Source: Marsupella aquatica (Eukaryota; Marchantiophyta). From it: a DNA stretch of 64,000 nt. Where the stretch lies: the NCBI GenBank assembly GCA_973895155.1, contig OZ316894.1, forward strand, positions 11,904,001 to 11,968,000, in the 5' to 3' direction. The translations under genes and the position numbers were made by a program. Below, one piece after another: positions 46,500 through 56,614 of the stretch (its first letter is position 1; each line of letters starts with the position of its first letter). The notes below the pieces were generated by a model that was not told the DNA's origin, searched no databases, and saw nothing but the letters and a program-made list of their open reading frames with translations.

Positions 46500-46970
46500 C
46501 TTACCCGTATAATACTTACGCAACTAGCACTGGTCATAGGTATATTTGTTTTCCACCGCTGGAATATTCCCACAGTTAGTGACTCGGACTAACTCCCGGC
46601 TTGGGGCTTTCAAGCCATTGACGCGACTTAGAACCTTGCAACATGCAATTTGTGGCAATCCCTACCATTAGTCCGCACCCGGTACGCCCTTTGAAATGGT
46701 GCCTTTGCCCAGACAAAGCATACACACAACACCAGTTACTCGTGATAGAATGAGAGGGAAAAGACTACATTTACTCAGCAAAGAATCGGTTTACATAGTT
46801 GACTCGACTTCTAAGGGGTCAGCAGGCCTAATGGCAGTCGATGCCCAGTCTCTACGAGGCCCACCCCGTGCTTGCCTAGCAAGCTCGACTCCGGCTCTCA
46901 CTCCTTAGTGCACTCTGACCCTGCTCAGGCCGGGACTCCCCGTGCATCGCCTTTTCTTGCGCTAGATGCC
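46500..46970 (-). repeat. 3' LTR of the coiled-coil element (minus copy)
   Basis: Read on the minus strand it parallels 41757-42240: GATGCACGGGGAGTCC, AGAAGTCGAGTCAAC and AATATACCTATGA occur in the same order and spacing. It lies downstream of the second coiled coil of the minus copy, as in the plus copy. Confidence 0.5.
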
Positions 46971-46999
46971 TCGCTAAAGAAAGGTTGATAGTGCCGCGT

Positions 47000-49062
47000 T
47001 AACTAGTTTTGGCGCTTGTCGGCAATGTCTAATTTCCATGGCTAAACCTACGCTACTCTAAACTCTCCGCCCTGCCTAATGTCTGGCACGTTTGTTAGTC
47101 AGATCGGTCGAGTGGGACTTGGAGTGGCCGTCCCGTTGCCTCCTCAGTCGGTCAACGTCTTGCTTGAGGATCGGGACCTGGTCCATGAGAGAATCATTCT
47201 CTTTTTTCATTGCATCCGTCTCCTCCATGGCCTCCTGGCATGCCTCTTCCAACTGCTGACCGTCGCTTGTCAGTTGGGCCACCAGTTGGTCTTGTTTAGC
47301 GGCTTCCTATTGAAGGGCCGTGCCACCTCTGCTTTCAGGGTGTCCACCTTGACTGCATCCCTTTGGGCTTGAGCGTCGGCCTCCTCTACTTCCTTCTGCT
47401 AGATCACTGCTTGCCCCTTCAAGCTATCAATCTGGGCCCGGAGCCATGAGATTCCGGCTCCGGCCTGCTTTGCCAAGGCTAACTTGGCTTTGGTGTTAGC
47501 GACCTGGGCGAGGGTGGTCGTAAGCTAAGGACGGAGACGCTGCAACTTGGTATCTTGGCCGGAGGCTTCATTTAAGAGTTTGGTTAACTCGGCCCAATAT
47601 CGCTCAATCTTTGTTGTGGCTTTAGCCTGAGCCCGTCTTGCCTTTACCGCCACCACCAGCTCCTTGCTGAAGAAGTAGGCCACCTTGTGGGCCATGAACT
47701 CCCCCGTTTCTTGACTAATTTGTTGGGAGAAGTCTCCCAGTAACCCGTTCAAATATGTGCCTGGTGCAAAGAGCTTTGGGTTCACCAAATTGTGACCACT
47801 CGAGTTTAGGCAAGGACAAACCTCAACCCGGGACAAGGCCGGGTCATTACGTCCAGTCCAGAAGTAGGATGGTTAGAGGGGGTGGGGAGTCAAGCAAGGG
47901 GGTCTACTGGCACTGGTGTGGAAGGTACCACAGTTTCCTTTGGATTAACGGCCTCAGGTTAGGCGCCAGCTTTCTCTCGCTTGATTGTCACTGCATGGGC
48001 CTAGTTTTGGGCATCCAGGGTTGCAATTACTGCCGTATCTGGCATAGAAGAAGGTGTCTCAATCTCGGGGGGTTGACTATCAAAAATCTTAGGAACCACG
48101 TGCGATCCAAAATAGATATTTTTTGCAGATTTTAACTAAAGTTTTTAAAAGCATAGGAGGCAAAATAAGGTATTATAAACTCATGTTTATAGAATATTCT
48201 TTAATATATACCCTTTATAAAGTAAAATAGATTATGAATATTGAAAATAAAGAATATTCTTGGAATATTTTCTTTATAAAATAGGTCTATTTATATTAGG
48301 CTAGGATTGCACGTGGTACCCCAAAATATGCACTTAGTTAACCCCCCGAGGTCTCAATAGCTCGTGGTGGGGTTGGGGTGGGCATCACTGGCGCCGTACT
48401 CCGGGCTTTGAGCTACAGCCGTCATTCTTGAGCCGGGAAGACCCACCGGGCCGGGGTGAGCTTGGGCTCATTGAGCTTTGGAAGGTGCGTCGATCAAAAT
48501 GGGCATACCATTCAATAATAATCTCTATGTGGCTTGCAAGGTACGCCTTCCCCCCAAATTACATGGTCTTCCTTCGTTGCTCCATCTCTTCATGGAACTT
48601 CTTGGTGAAGAAGGAAGCCCACTTTCTAGGCTGGTAATTCTTGACCTGGATTACCTAGGCGGTGGATATCTCACCCTACGGCTCCATCATATGGAGGGCG
48701 TACCGCTAAAACTCCAGCCGCTCTGCAACCTCCGGGCTGAGGCATGTCCTCATCAGGAAGCCGTTGTCCATGGAACCCTCGGCCGGGAAGCTAGAGGATC
48801 GGTACTTTGCTCCCTTGCCCCCTTGGGCCCATCATTCTACCCGGTTCTGACCCTTGGATAGGCCAAAAATGAGCTTAAGCCGCTCCTTGTTCAGGGACAT
48901 TACTAGTCTGTGCACACGGGTCTGTTGTTGGGCCTTGTCGAAGTTTAGGATGAACTCCATCATATCTTGCCCGTAGTACTTGCAAGTGTTCCAAGGGAGG
49001 GCAACGAGGTGTTCAAACCCTTGGGTCTTTAGGTACGCCGCATGTTTTTGATGGAGGATGTT
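47000..49062 (-). pseudogene. Coiled-coil LTR element protein, minus copy, middle and C-terminal parts
   Basis: From 49062 downward the minus strand encodes a counterpart of the plus-copy middle domain: GFEHLVALPW parallels QLEQFAHLLW, LNKERLKLIFGLSK parallels LTEYRLAHIFCLP, and YLASHIEIII parallels YLGSHIAIIL. Then come FSQQISQETGEFMAHKVAYF (47755) and coiled coils (47600-47080; QLEEACQEAMEETDAMKKEN). Several stops and frameshifts break it, and a 287-bp hAT-like MITE interrupts it at 48064. Function unknown; the collinearity with the plus copy is the evidence that it was once one protein. Confidence 0.6.
48064..48350. mobile_element. hAT-like MITE (287 bp)
   Basis: Flanked by the perfect 8-bp duplication GTCTCAAT (48056-48063, 48351-48358). 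The TIRs are CTCGGGGGGTTGACTA versus CTCGGGGGGTTAACTA in inverted form, and the inverted similarity extends about 50 bp, including CCACGTGC(G/A)ATCC. The interior is very AT-rich with no coding capacity. The TIRs differ from those of the 691-bp hAT-like element at 16517. Confidence 0.92.
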
Positions 49063-49992
49063 CTCACGACAACACTATCAGCCGGTTTTGCGAAGACAAT
49101 CTCATCGCAACTAACAAGCCCCTGATTTTCATAATTCTGGCCATTGCGAACATACGCGCATCGCACCACCTTTGCACTTTGCGAACCTAATAACTTTGCA
49201 CGTGGACCATCGCAACGGCATCGCAACACCATGGCAAACTGCGAAGCTGAGAGATTCGCAAGATTCAATACTTGTGCGATCCATTATACGTCGCATAAGG
49301 TTCGCAAACATACACGCACACGTCCCGCGTGGGCGTCGATATTTGAGAAGGATTTACCATCGCATCATATTTGCAAAAGATACTGGTTCAATTGTTTTGA
49401 TGGGGATTGTATGACAAAGAGCGATACCGGTGATTTCAGAAGTTTGTGAACGGTTTCGATTAGGAAAGTGCGATCCTAGAAGTATCACAAAAACCCGACA
49501 TATTTGGATCTGAAGTTTTGAAGTTAATTGACTCAAAAAGTGCGACGCCTTGGGGTTTATATTGTGCGATGGGAATGAGTTCTTAAAGGGTTCGCAAAAT
49601 TATGATCATAGAGGAGATTCAATACATTATTTGCGAGGGGTTTTCCTTGGGACCCAATGTGGAAGGCAAAATTGTTGTTTTATAAAATGGAAAAGCATGA
49701 ACAAAATGATAGGGCTTCAAAGAACCCTATACATGGACAAGAGGGGGGAAATATCTGATGCTAGGTCCGCCCTTCTAAACCTATGCTGCCTCTTCCTACC
49801 CTAAGCTCCGGCATGACAAGTCACTCTCATGCATGTATCTCTACAAAATAACTAGAATGGGCTCTTGCGGCTCCTCTTGGTTGGCTTCTTGGCTGGCTTC
49901 TTGCCCTTATCCTTCCGGGGATCCTGTTGGTGACGGGTGCGTGATGGCCGTCGGCGCTCCTGCTCCTACTGCTCCTCTGGCTCCTCCTGCCC

Positions 49993-51903
49993 CTATTGCT
50001 CCTCCTCCTCCTCCTCAGGGTCCTCCTCTTCCCCCTGGTCATCAACGTGTGCTGATGACACACGACTACCACCACTACCACGGTGGGAAGAACCTACCTC
50101 ACGACTACTCCCCCCCCGAGCACCACTAGTACCAGGAGTAGCCCCCTCATCATCATCACTACTGCTCACATCAGCACCCGACCCCTCAGACTCATCCGAA
50201 TCCTGCATCCATTACATATCATTAGTTTCCGCAAGACATAAAGGGTCACTCACAATGTTCGCATGCTAATCATATGGTTCACACTTAGACACTTACAGTA
50301 GCCAACTCGGCATCTACCATCGCAAAGAGGTACTTTTGTCCATGCTCTATCGCCACCTCAATATGCTTTTTTGATATCTTTCTTTTGTACCTCCGATACT
50401 GCCATGCATAAAACCAATTAAAATTGGTTAAATTTGCCCTTAAGCATACCCTATAGCCACAAGTGATGCCTAAATCCTCAACTACTAAACACGACCCCAA
50501 AAAAATTTAAAATTCAAATTTGCGAACCTATAAGCATGGCAACTTGCGAACCACATTTTTTGCGAAGGCGTTGCGATGGAGTTTGCGATGCGCATTTGTT
50601 CGCAAAGGCATCAGAAAATTGAAATGGAAAAAGTCCATGATAGAATTTGCGAGGGGTTTGCGAACAAATGCGCATCGCAACACCTTCGCAAACTGTGTTC
50701 CCGAGAGTTTTTAAAAATTTGCCAAAAATTCTAAGTGTCAGAGTTTCCCTAAACTAGTAACCAAGCAAGCATGCACAATAGCAAGAACATTCGGGGATGT
50801 CATTCACTTGCATTGCACAACTCTGAAAGGAATAGAGAGGTTAGGGAGGAGCAAGAGGCACTCACAAAGTGTGACTTGAGGCCGGGGAGCCCGCCTTGAC
50901 CCAACTTGTGGACTGGATTGGGGGTGGATTTCACTCGTTTGGCTGCATCTGTGAAACGCTTGGGTGGCTTTCCCTCCTGGTCGGCCACCTTCTGCATCTC
51001 AGCTACCTTTTGCTCAACTGGCTTCAGGTCGTGGTCAGGGGGGAGCTTCCCGGCCTCCTTTGCTTTCAAGGCTCGATCTAGATTGCCCTTCCACTCTTCC
51101 AACTCGTGAGCTGCCTTAATTTGCACCTCAATCTTGTAAAACGAATTCCAGATGTCCTCGGTGAAGTGGAGGGGTCTGCACAAGTTCCTGTATGATCTCA
51201 AGTCTTTCAGGTGGGCTCTAATCTTCATCCTGTCATGGTATCGCATTTGAGACATAGAATTTGAAATCTTATCTGCCAACCATTGCTCATCTATGTCAGG
51301 CCAATTGCAAAATGCATCCTTGATTTGGTTGATGACCCTCTTTCGCTCTGCCTTCTCAATCTTCCCCCACTGCATGCCTCGTGAGAAATTGCTTGTGATA
51401 ATCTGCTTGATTGTGCTCTTAGCCCTTGCATACGCTAGCTCAGTTGGAGTCCCACTCGTCTCCAAGGCAATGAATGGAAGTTTTTTTCTTGCTTCCTCTT
51501 TCTGACGTTGCTCCTCCCTCTGTTTTCGAATTGAATCTCTCTCCTCTCTTCTCTTCTGCTTCTCTAGGGGTTGAGGAGAGGCAACTCCCGACTTAGTTCT
51601 TTCCTCTCTCTTCCTTTTTTTCTCTCTAGCCTTCTCTTCAGCTGTGGCCCTCTCCTCCCCCTCTCTAGTAGCTTGTCCTGCTACAATCCCAGTTTGCAAA
51701 ACCTGTCCAAGAATCGCACTCAAAGAGGCAAGCCCTGCTGGAGAATTGAGATTCACTTCTCCCAATTGTGCAGCACTGAGATGTTGGGCCACTAAGTCTG
51801 CCCAGGCATTCTTCTCTTTCTCTGGATTTCCCCCATTGCCACTACCACTACCACTACCACTACCACTACCACCTTGCCCTCCACTCCCCTCACCGGTAGC
51901 CAT
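49993..51903 (-). CDS. TNPA-like accessory protein of the CACTA element (3 exons)
   Basis: Exon 1 is 51903-50866, exon 2 50398-50297 and exon 3 50202-49993. Donors GTGAGT and GTAAGT and CAG acceptors join in phase 0 to 449 residues. The N-terminus is Gly/Ser-rich. Residues ~75-130 are a charged Arg/Glu/Lys helix. Residues ~135-290 form a basic, Trp-containing domain (ETSGTPTELAYARAKSTIK, MQWGKIEKAERKRVI, CNWPDIDEQWLAD) resembling the plant Ptta/En/Spm-type transposon protein. The tail is acidic with runs of Glu. In En/Spm, TNPA-type proteins bind subterminal repeats; the GCGAA-type repeats at both ends would be the candidate sites. The family assignment is by resemblance only. The intact spliced frame suggests a fairly young copy. 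Confidence 0.7.
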
Positions 51904-52059
51904 AGCTCCCCTCTCTCACAGTCTCCCTCGTACTGTCACGCGCACCCCGGCCCTTCTCGTCTTGCTCAAAAACTGAAATGAGCCTGAATGCGAGCTCCCG
52001 CCGATGTTTACGCCATTCAAAAATGAAGAACTTTTGATTGTGGAGTTCAAGGGCAGTTC

Positions 52060-52482
52060 ATGCAAGATTCACAAAGTAGTCGTCATGACACTAATGTGAT
52101 CAGAGATGTGGTGCCTCACTATGGGAAGATTGAGGAGATCTTGATCATATCCTATGATGCCGATTCCAAATTTGAAGAGTATGTCTTCAAGTGTAAGTGG
52201 TTCAAAATTCACCTGGTTGGTGATAATCGCACGGTACTTCTTGATGAGTGTGAGTTTACTCGGCTGAAGACATCAGCAACTAGCTTTCAACCATCTCATT
52301 GGCAAACATCTGAACCATTTACATTCCCAAGTCACCTTGAGCAGTGTTTCTATATTCCGTACCCACCAGACCCAGAGTGGTCAGTTGTTATACCGTATGT
52401 GCCACGGTCCCATTCCATTATCTCGGAAAAACCTGACGTTATTATTGTGTCAAATGGAGGAGAGGATGAGGACCAGGTTTGA
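52060..52482 (+). pseudogene. DUF4216 (TNP2-associated) fragment
   Basis: The 140-codon frame contains YGKIEEILIISYDADSKF, VFKCKWFKIH, EPFTFPSHLEQCFYIPYP and PEWSVVIPYVPR, the hallmark order of DUF4216. This domain lies C-terminal to the TNP2 transposase in plant CACTA elements. The transposase itself is not found upstream; that space holds the 5' end of the opposite-strand TNPA-like gene. It is therefore a leftover exon. Confidence 0.8.
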
Positions 52483-53378
52483 TGCACTAGTAGTAAAACT
52501 TGTTGTGGGCCCAAAATTTGACCCTAAACTAACTATCGTGGTTTTATTTATATTAACATATTAATTTTCTTTTTTTGTTTTACAAACACTTAATTGGACT
52601 TTGAAATTTCATCTCATTGTTATATATGCAACCCTAGCCGTTTCCAAAGCTATCCTCATGCATGCCACCTTTTTGAAAACCCTAGCTGTAACCTAAACAC
52701 ATGCATTCTCCATCTTGTAAAGAAACTCTCTCAAACATTTCCATTCTACAAACTTTTCAAACAACTCTCTTTGCAAAACATTTTCAAGCTTGTCAAGAAG
52801 CAACTTCTAAACACTTTGTGAATAACACACCATCGGTAATTGTGATGCCAATGGGTTCTCAACTTTGCGAATCAATTGGCTTCGGTAACTTGCGACTATT
52901 TATACTTCACAATATTGTGCGAAGCTAATAGGTTCACAAGATATATTTTAGAACCTTATTATCGCTAAATTATGAAACAAAAGAGATCCAAATGCAGTCG
53001 CGATGGTCGCGGATCCACAAATACTTTGCGAGACGAATAGTATTTGAAAGAGTTGCGAATTCAATCCGGTCTCAAACAAATTGCGATGTATTTAGCTTCG
53101 CAACACTATGTTGCAAACCTTTGAGCATGGTTTATTGTGATGCGTGTTTGATCACAAAATATCTGAAGTCGATGACATCGCAAGACCATCCCGGCGTAAA
53201 AAAAAAGCTTCACAAAAGGGGCCAATATGTAGTAGTGTCTTGTGGACATTCTCCCCCATGTGATGCATGGTTAACTTGGCCACGGCGACGGTGGCCACGG
53301 GCAGCCGGCTCCTTCCTCTTCCTACCCCAAGAATTGTCCCCGGGGTGACTCATAGAGGGGGACATCTCCCCGTCTTCC

Positions 53379-54050
53379 CTATCTGGTAGGGGTAGTGCAA
53401 CTACTGTCAGAACTGGTGTTTGGGGCCGCAACGATCACCGTGTGGTCCATCAAGGCCGCCTCTTGGGTCCGGGCTTGCTGAGGTGGTGGTGTTGTCCCGA
53501 TGCAATAAGTACCCGATGGGTTGCGGTTGAGGGGAGGGGCCTCATCCTCCGAGCTGAGATTGACCGCATTTACCATAGACCATACCCGAACAGGCGGTAT
53601 GACTGGTGGTGGAGATTGGCTTGAGTGAGGCCGAGGCGGTGTTTGGTTATTCCCGGGCTGGATGGATGCCATAGTAGTCAAGGCGGAACCGTACACTTGG
53701 GTTGTAGTATGTCCTGACTGGGCGAGTGCTTGGGCTTTGGCGAAGATCTCGTTAAAGTGGTGTTGTTGTAGGTCGATGGTCCCCAAAATCTGAAAGACCT
53801 CATAGGGGAGGTAGAGGATGGCTTCCCCAAAGCCAAGGTACTTATCTCCGTCAAAGAAGAGCTCGGATATTTTCTTGTCCTTGCAGTACTTGCTCTCAAA
53901 GGCGAGCCCCAAATCACAGATCCAATGGGAATGGCCTAGCAGACGGACTTGTCGTTCAAAATGCTTCTCAATGGCATACCTCCGTGGATTGATATCTGCA
54001 AGCAAAGCCGCAAGATGGCTTCCTATTGTAAGGAATCAATACCAAAACTA
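53379..54050 (-). pseudogene. Coiled-coil LTR element protein, minus copy, N-terminal part
   Basis: The frame 54005-53379 (208 codons) contains GFGEAILYLPYEVFQILGTI followed by DLQQHHFNEIFAKAQALAQ. This parallels SVAKAILEVPAKFFRLKGSL and LTQAKFDKIPGYINQQIA of the plus copy at 37.7 kb. Then come a Pro-rich linker and VNAVNLSSEDE paralleling VNNIECSSGSD. Continuation of the protein is found beyond the CACTA element, at 49062. At its upstream edge, near 54050, it abuts the methyltransferase part of the gypsy element. Confidence 0.6.
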
Positions 54051-54059
54051 GAGGGCTGA

Positions 54060-54625
54060 GCTTGACAGGATAGGGCCAGACCTCACCTGATAAAAAATTA
54101 GTTCTCCATAAGTGTGGACAATGTACACAAGAACGCACACATGCAACATCCAATAATACAGCAGGTCTAATCCAAGACCTTACCTAATGAACATTGACAA
54201 CAATCTGCTGATGATGATCACCCAAGAGTGGCACATTCTCCAAAATGTAGGCTGGAGACTGTGTCTGATGCAACTGAAGATAACGCAACACCCGTAACAT
54301 CTCCCAAAATAATGCAAACCGTGGATCATGAAGTCCATGTCCAACTCCAGCTCTAGATTGGCCCTGACATGGCCAACCAGCAATCACCAAATCAATGGGG
54401 CCAACACAACCCAAATAATTTGCCCCCAACAATGAAATATCAATAGGCAATGCATGCTGATAGCCACAAATGGCATCCACTGGTAACAATTGTGGATAAC
54501 AATCCACCAACAATGCGACATGACGCAATTTGTCTCCACATACAAGTAATGACACACTAAAATTCCTACCTTAAGGACAACAGCCAATCCAGTCTAATCC
54601 CACCAAATAAATCCAACAAACAAAT
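54060..54625 (-). pseudogene. Cytosine-5 DNA methyltransferase domain in a gypsy element
   Basis: Minus-strand frames carry the ordered C5-MTase motifs. Motif I is LLDLFGGI (near 54610). Motif IV is GWPCQGQSRAG, with the catalytic Cys codon at 54367-54369. Motif VI is ILENVPLLGDH (Glu near 54240). A motif VIII-like AVLLDVACV then HLWRTNF lies at ~54130-54075. The SAM-binding region is broken by two frameshifts (between ~54600 and ~54520), and a TAG follows motif VI; the target-recognition domain and motifs IX-X are missing, so this copy is dead. It lies directly downstream of a retropepsin-like segment in the same orientation and was therefore part of a retroelement polyprotein. DNMT-carrying retrotransposons have been reported from charophytes and dinoflagellates (recalled, not checked here). 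Confidence 0.85.
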
Positions 54626-55440
54626 ACCCTCCAATGGATACTGCCATTCAATGGGAGTGGTATCCAATGGTGAAAGCATCATCGGCCCACCTGCAAAAGA
54701 TTGCTCTGCTCCTAGATGTGGTGTAAAAGCATGACGCCATGCATCATGTACCAATTGTGCTCTTGACCGTGGCAAGGATTGGCTAGTGCCCCACACTAGT
54801 GGCACAACACTACTAACAGGTAACCCACTCATGACCTCTTCCTCATGTGACTCCTCTATTGCTGAACCATCTGTTGCATGTGTGTTACCCTCAATCAAAT
54901 CATCAGGATCAACGATCATAGCATTGAATGCTGCCAAAGACAATGGTGACATAGGTTTAGGGCCTCTCATAGGTCTACTAAATCGCACTGGCAATCTGCT
55001 CAATCTAGCATCTCCTGATTGCCAATAAGGTTGGTATGAAATAGATTCATCCCAAAAATCAAGAATGAATCCCATAGGGTAAAGCATTGTACATCCCACC
55101 AACACATCATACGACTTTGCCTTAGTCAAAATAGCTTGCGCCTGTATGGGAGAGCTATCCTTTGCATGACGCACGTAAATCTGCAAGTTAAGTGGTCGTC
55201 TTGTGATGTGCTATGTGTGTGTAGGTCCCCCCAATGAAGTCTGAATAGGAAAGGGACACTCCTCTAGATCATCTAGATGCAATCCCAATCCTTGTACCGC
55301 AGACTTACCCAACATCAAGGGCTAGACACCAGTATCCAATAACACCCTCTCTGGCTAGTATATTGCTCTAGTAGACCCAACTAATCGAAAGATATCGCTC
55401 TGATTATCCAATGACACAATGCTAGGTTTAAACCTAGTCC
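54626..55440 (-). pseudogene. Retropepsin-like protease and linker of the gypsy element
   Basis: The frame near 55350 reads RVLLDTGV, a stop codon, then PLMLGKSAVQGLGLHLDD. This is the DTG active site and flap-like pattern of an aspartic protease. It continues after a shift into the frame 55186-54566 with SYDVLVGCTMLYPMGFILDF, the expected C-terminal protease segment. A linker of ~100 residues then leads directly into the methyltransferase motif I. Damage: at least one stop and one frameshift. Confidence 0.75.
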
Positions 55441-56156
55441 TCTCAAATGCAGGGTGTGCTAACAAGTCCATCAACTTTGTCACTGCTGCATGCCATGTCT
55501 CACTAGTAGCAGTAGGTGGTGTCAACTTTGCTGCTCTAGAATTGCGTGTTGCCTCTGCATGAGAAACCAAAACTGGAGTATCCTTGCATAATGTGGTTGC
55601 CAATCTGAACGTACACATAAGCTGGACCAACTCCCAATGTCAGCATATTTGTCGCTAAAAATAATGGGGTGCGCACTACGGTAGTAGCCGCCCCAGCAAG
55701 GTACCTGTCATCCTTGTTGTAACATCATGTGATTCTGCCAACTTGCCCACACTAGGGTTTGTCCAAATTGGGTTCATAGAGGCAGTCAGAAATATCTCTA
55801 ACATTGTAAAAGACTGAGAAAGCTTTGTCTGACGACGTGCATCTCGCCTCTATGGATCTAGCTCCTCGAGGCTCAAGAGCTTTGGCTGCTCCACATGTCA
55901 AAGCTGCTGATGCATCAATGTGTGCAATGCCACACATGAATCCCATGGTGGCAAGGTCTTCATTAGCCCCATAAGATGTGGAAGCTCCATAGGATGTAGA
56001 AGCCCCATCACCAGAAGCAAGTATCACCTGAGAACTAGACATGATAGCTAGTTTTTGCTCTAACTGAGGCGGAACTGAGGCGGAACTTGGACCAGGAAAT
56101 AGGAGACCTAATCGATCACAACTTTGGCGATTAGGATCTTCAATCAGGAATTTCTA
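55441..56156 (-). pseudogene. gag/pre-protease region of the gypsy element
   Basis: Frames at 56042-55752 and 55630-55355 are collinear with the downstream protease but show no named domain; the first has a tandem TSYGAS repeat near its start. It is likely the gag C-terminal linker. The sequence breaks at about 56156, where LINE B begins, and gag similarity resumes beyond the LINE at ~63.06 kb. Confidence 0.5.
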
Positions 56157-56614
56157 GTGCAACGGGATCGGGGGAGCAAGGGGATTCTTCTGATAGCATC
56201 GAAAGATGGATTGAGCAAGGCTAGCAGGAGCGGAAAACCGGATGAAACTGGCCAAGGGACAACTCAGCGTGTCCAATCGACAGAACTGTAGGGCAAGTGG
56301 CTTTTTCCTGAGCGATTGTTGGTACTCGAGAACGCTACAGAGAGTGGAGATCACATTATACCCGTAAGCTAACTTAAGCTTTGGATTGCAAGTGACGTCG
56401 AAGGAGTGGCCTGTGGCCTCGTCGGGAAGAGACAACGCTTAGCGTGCAGCTGAATTTTACTATCGTGGTGAGAAGCTGCAACAGGAGCACCATCGAATCG
56501 ATACCGGGCACACTGAATCCAAAACAGGTAAGACGACTAGTTGCAAGGTGTCAATCCAATTAAGAGATCTGCTAAGTGCATAAGGACATTCTATAATACT
56601 AGGGTCTTTTTGGG

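Larger units (their letters stand above)
49073..53237. mobile_element. CACTA (En/Spm-type) element, 4.2 kb
   Basis: The left terminus is CACTATCAGCCGGTTTTGCG and the right terminus, inverted, is CACTACTACATATTGGCC. Both ends carry dense short subterminal repeats built on TTCGCAA/GCGATG (49080-49640 and 52840-53190; also 50510-50700). It contains a spliced TNPA-like gene (minus) and a DUF4216 relic (plus), but no TNP2 transposase core, so it is probably non-autonomous. It interrupts the minus coiled-coil element: protein similarity to the plus copy resumes right on either side. The expected 3-bp target duplication is not visible (CAA left, TCT right), so one terminus may be altered. Confidence 0.8.

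Noticed and set aside
50800-51903. Host transcription-factor-like gene (charged coiled protein)
   Set aside because: It lies inside CACTA termini with subterminal repeats and beside a DUF4216 relic; a transposon accessory protein is the simpler reading.
53412-53450. Short palindromic and GC-rich stretches near 53.4 kb as a regulatory site
   Set aside because: They fall inside the Pro-rich coding part of the LTR element protein and have no recognised motif.
56154-56435. 93-codon minus-strand frame before LINE B
   Set aside because: It overlaps the inferred LINE 5' UTR, has no motif, and does not continue the gypsy polyprotein.
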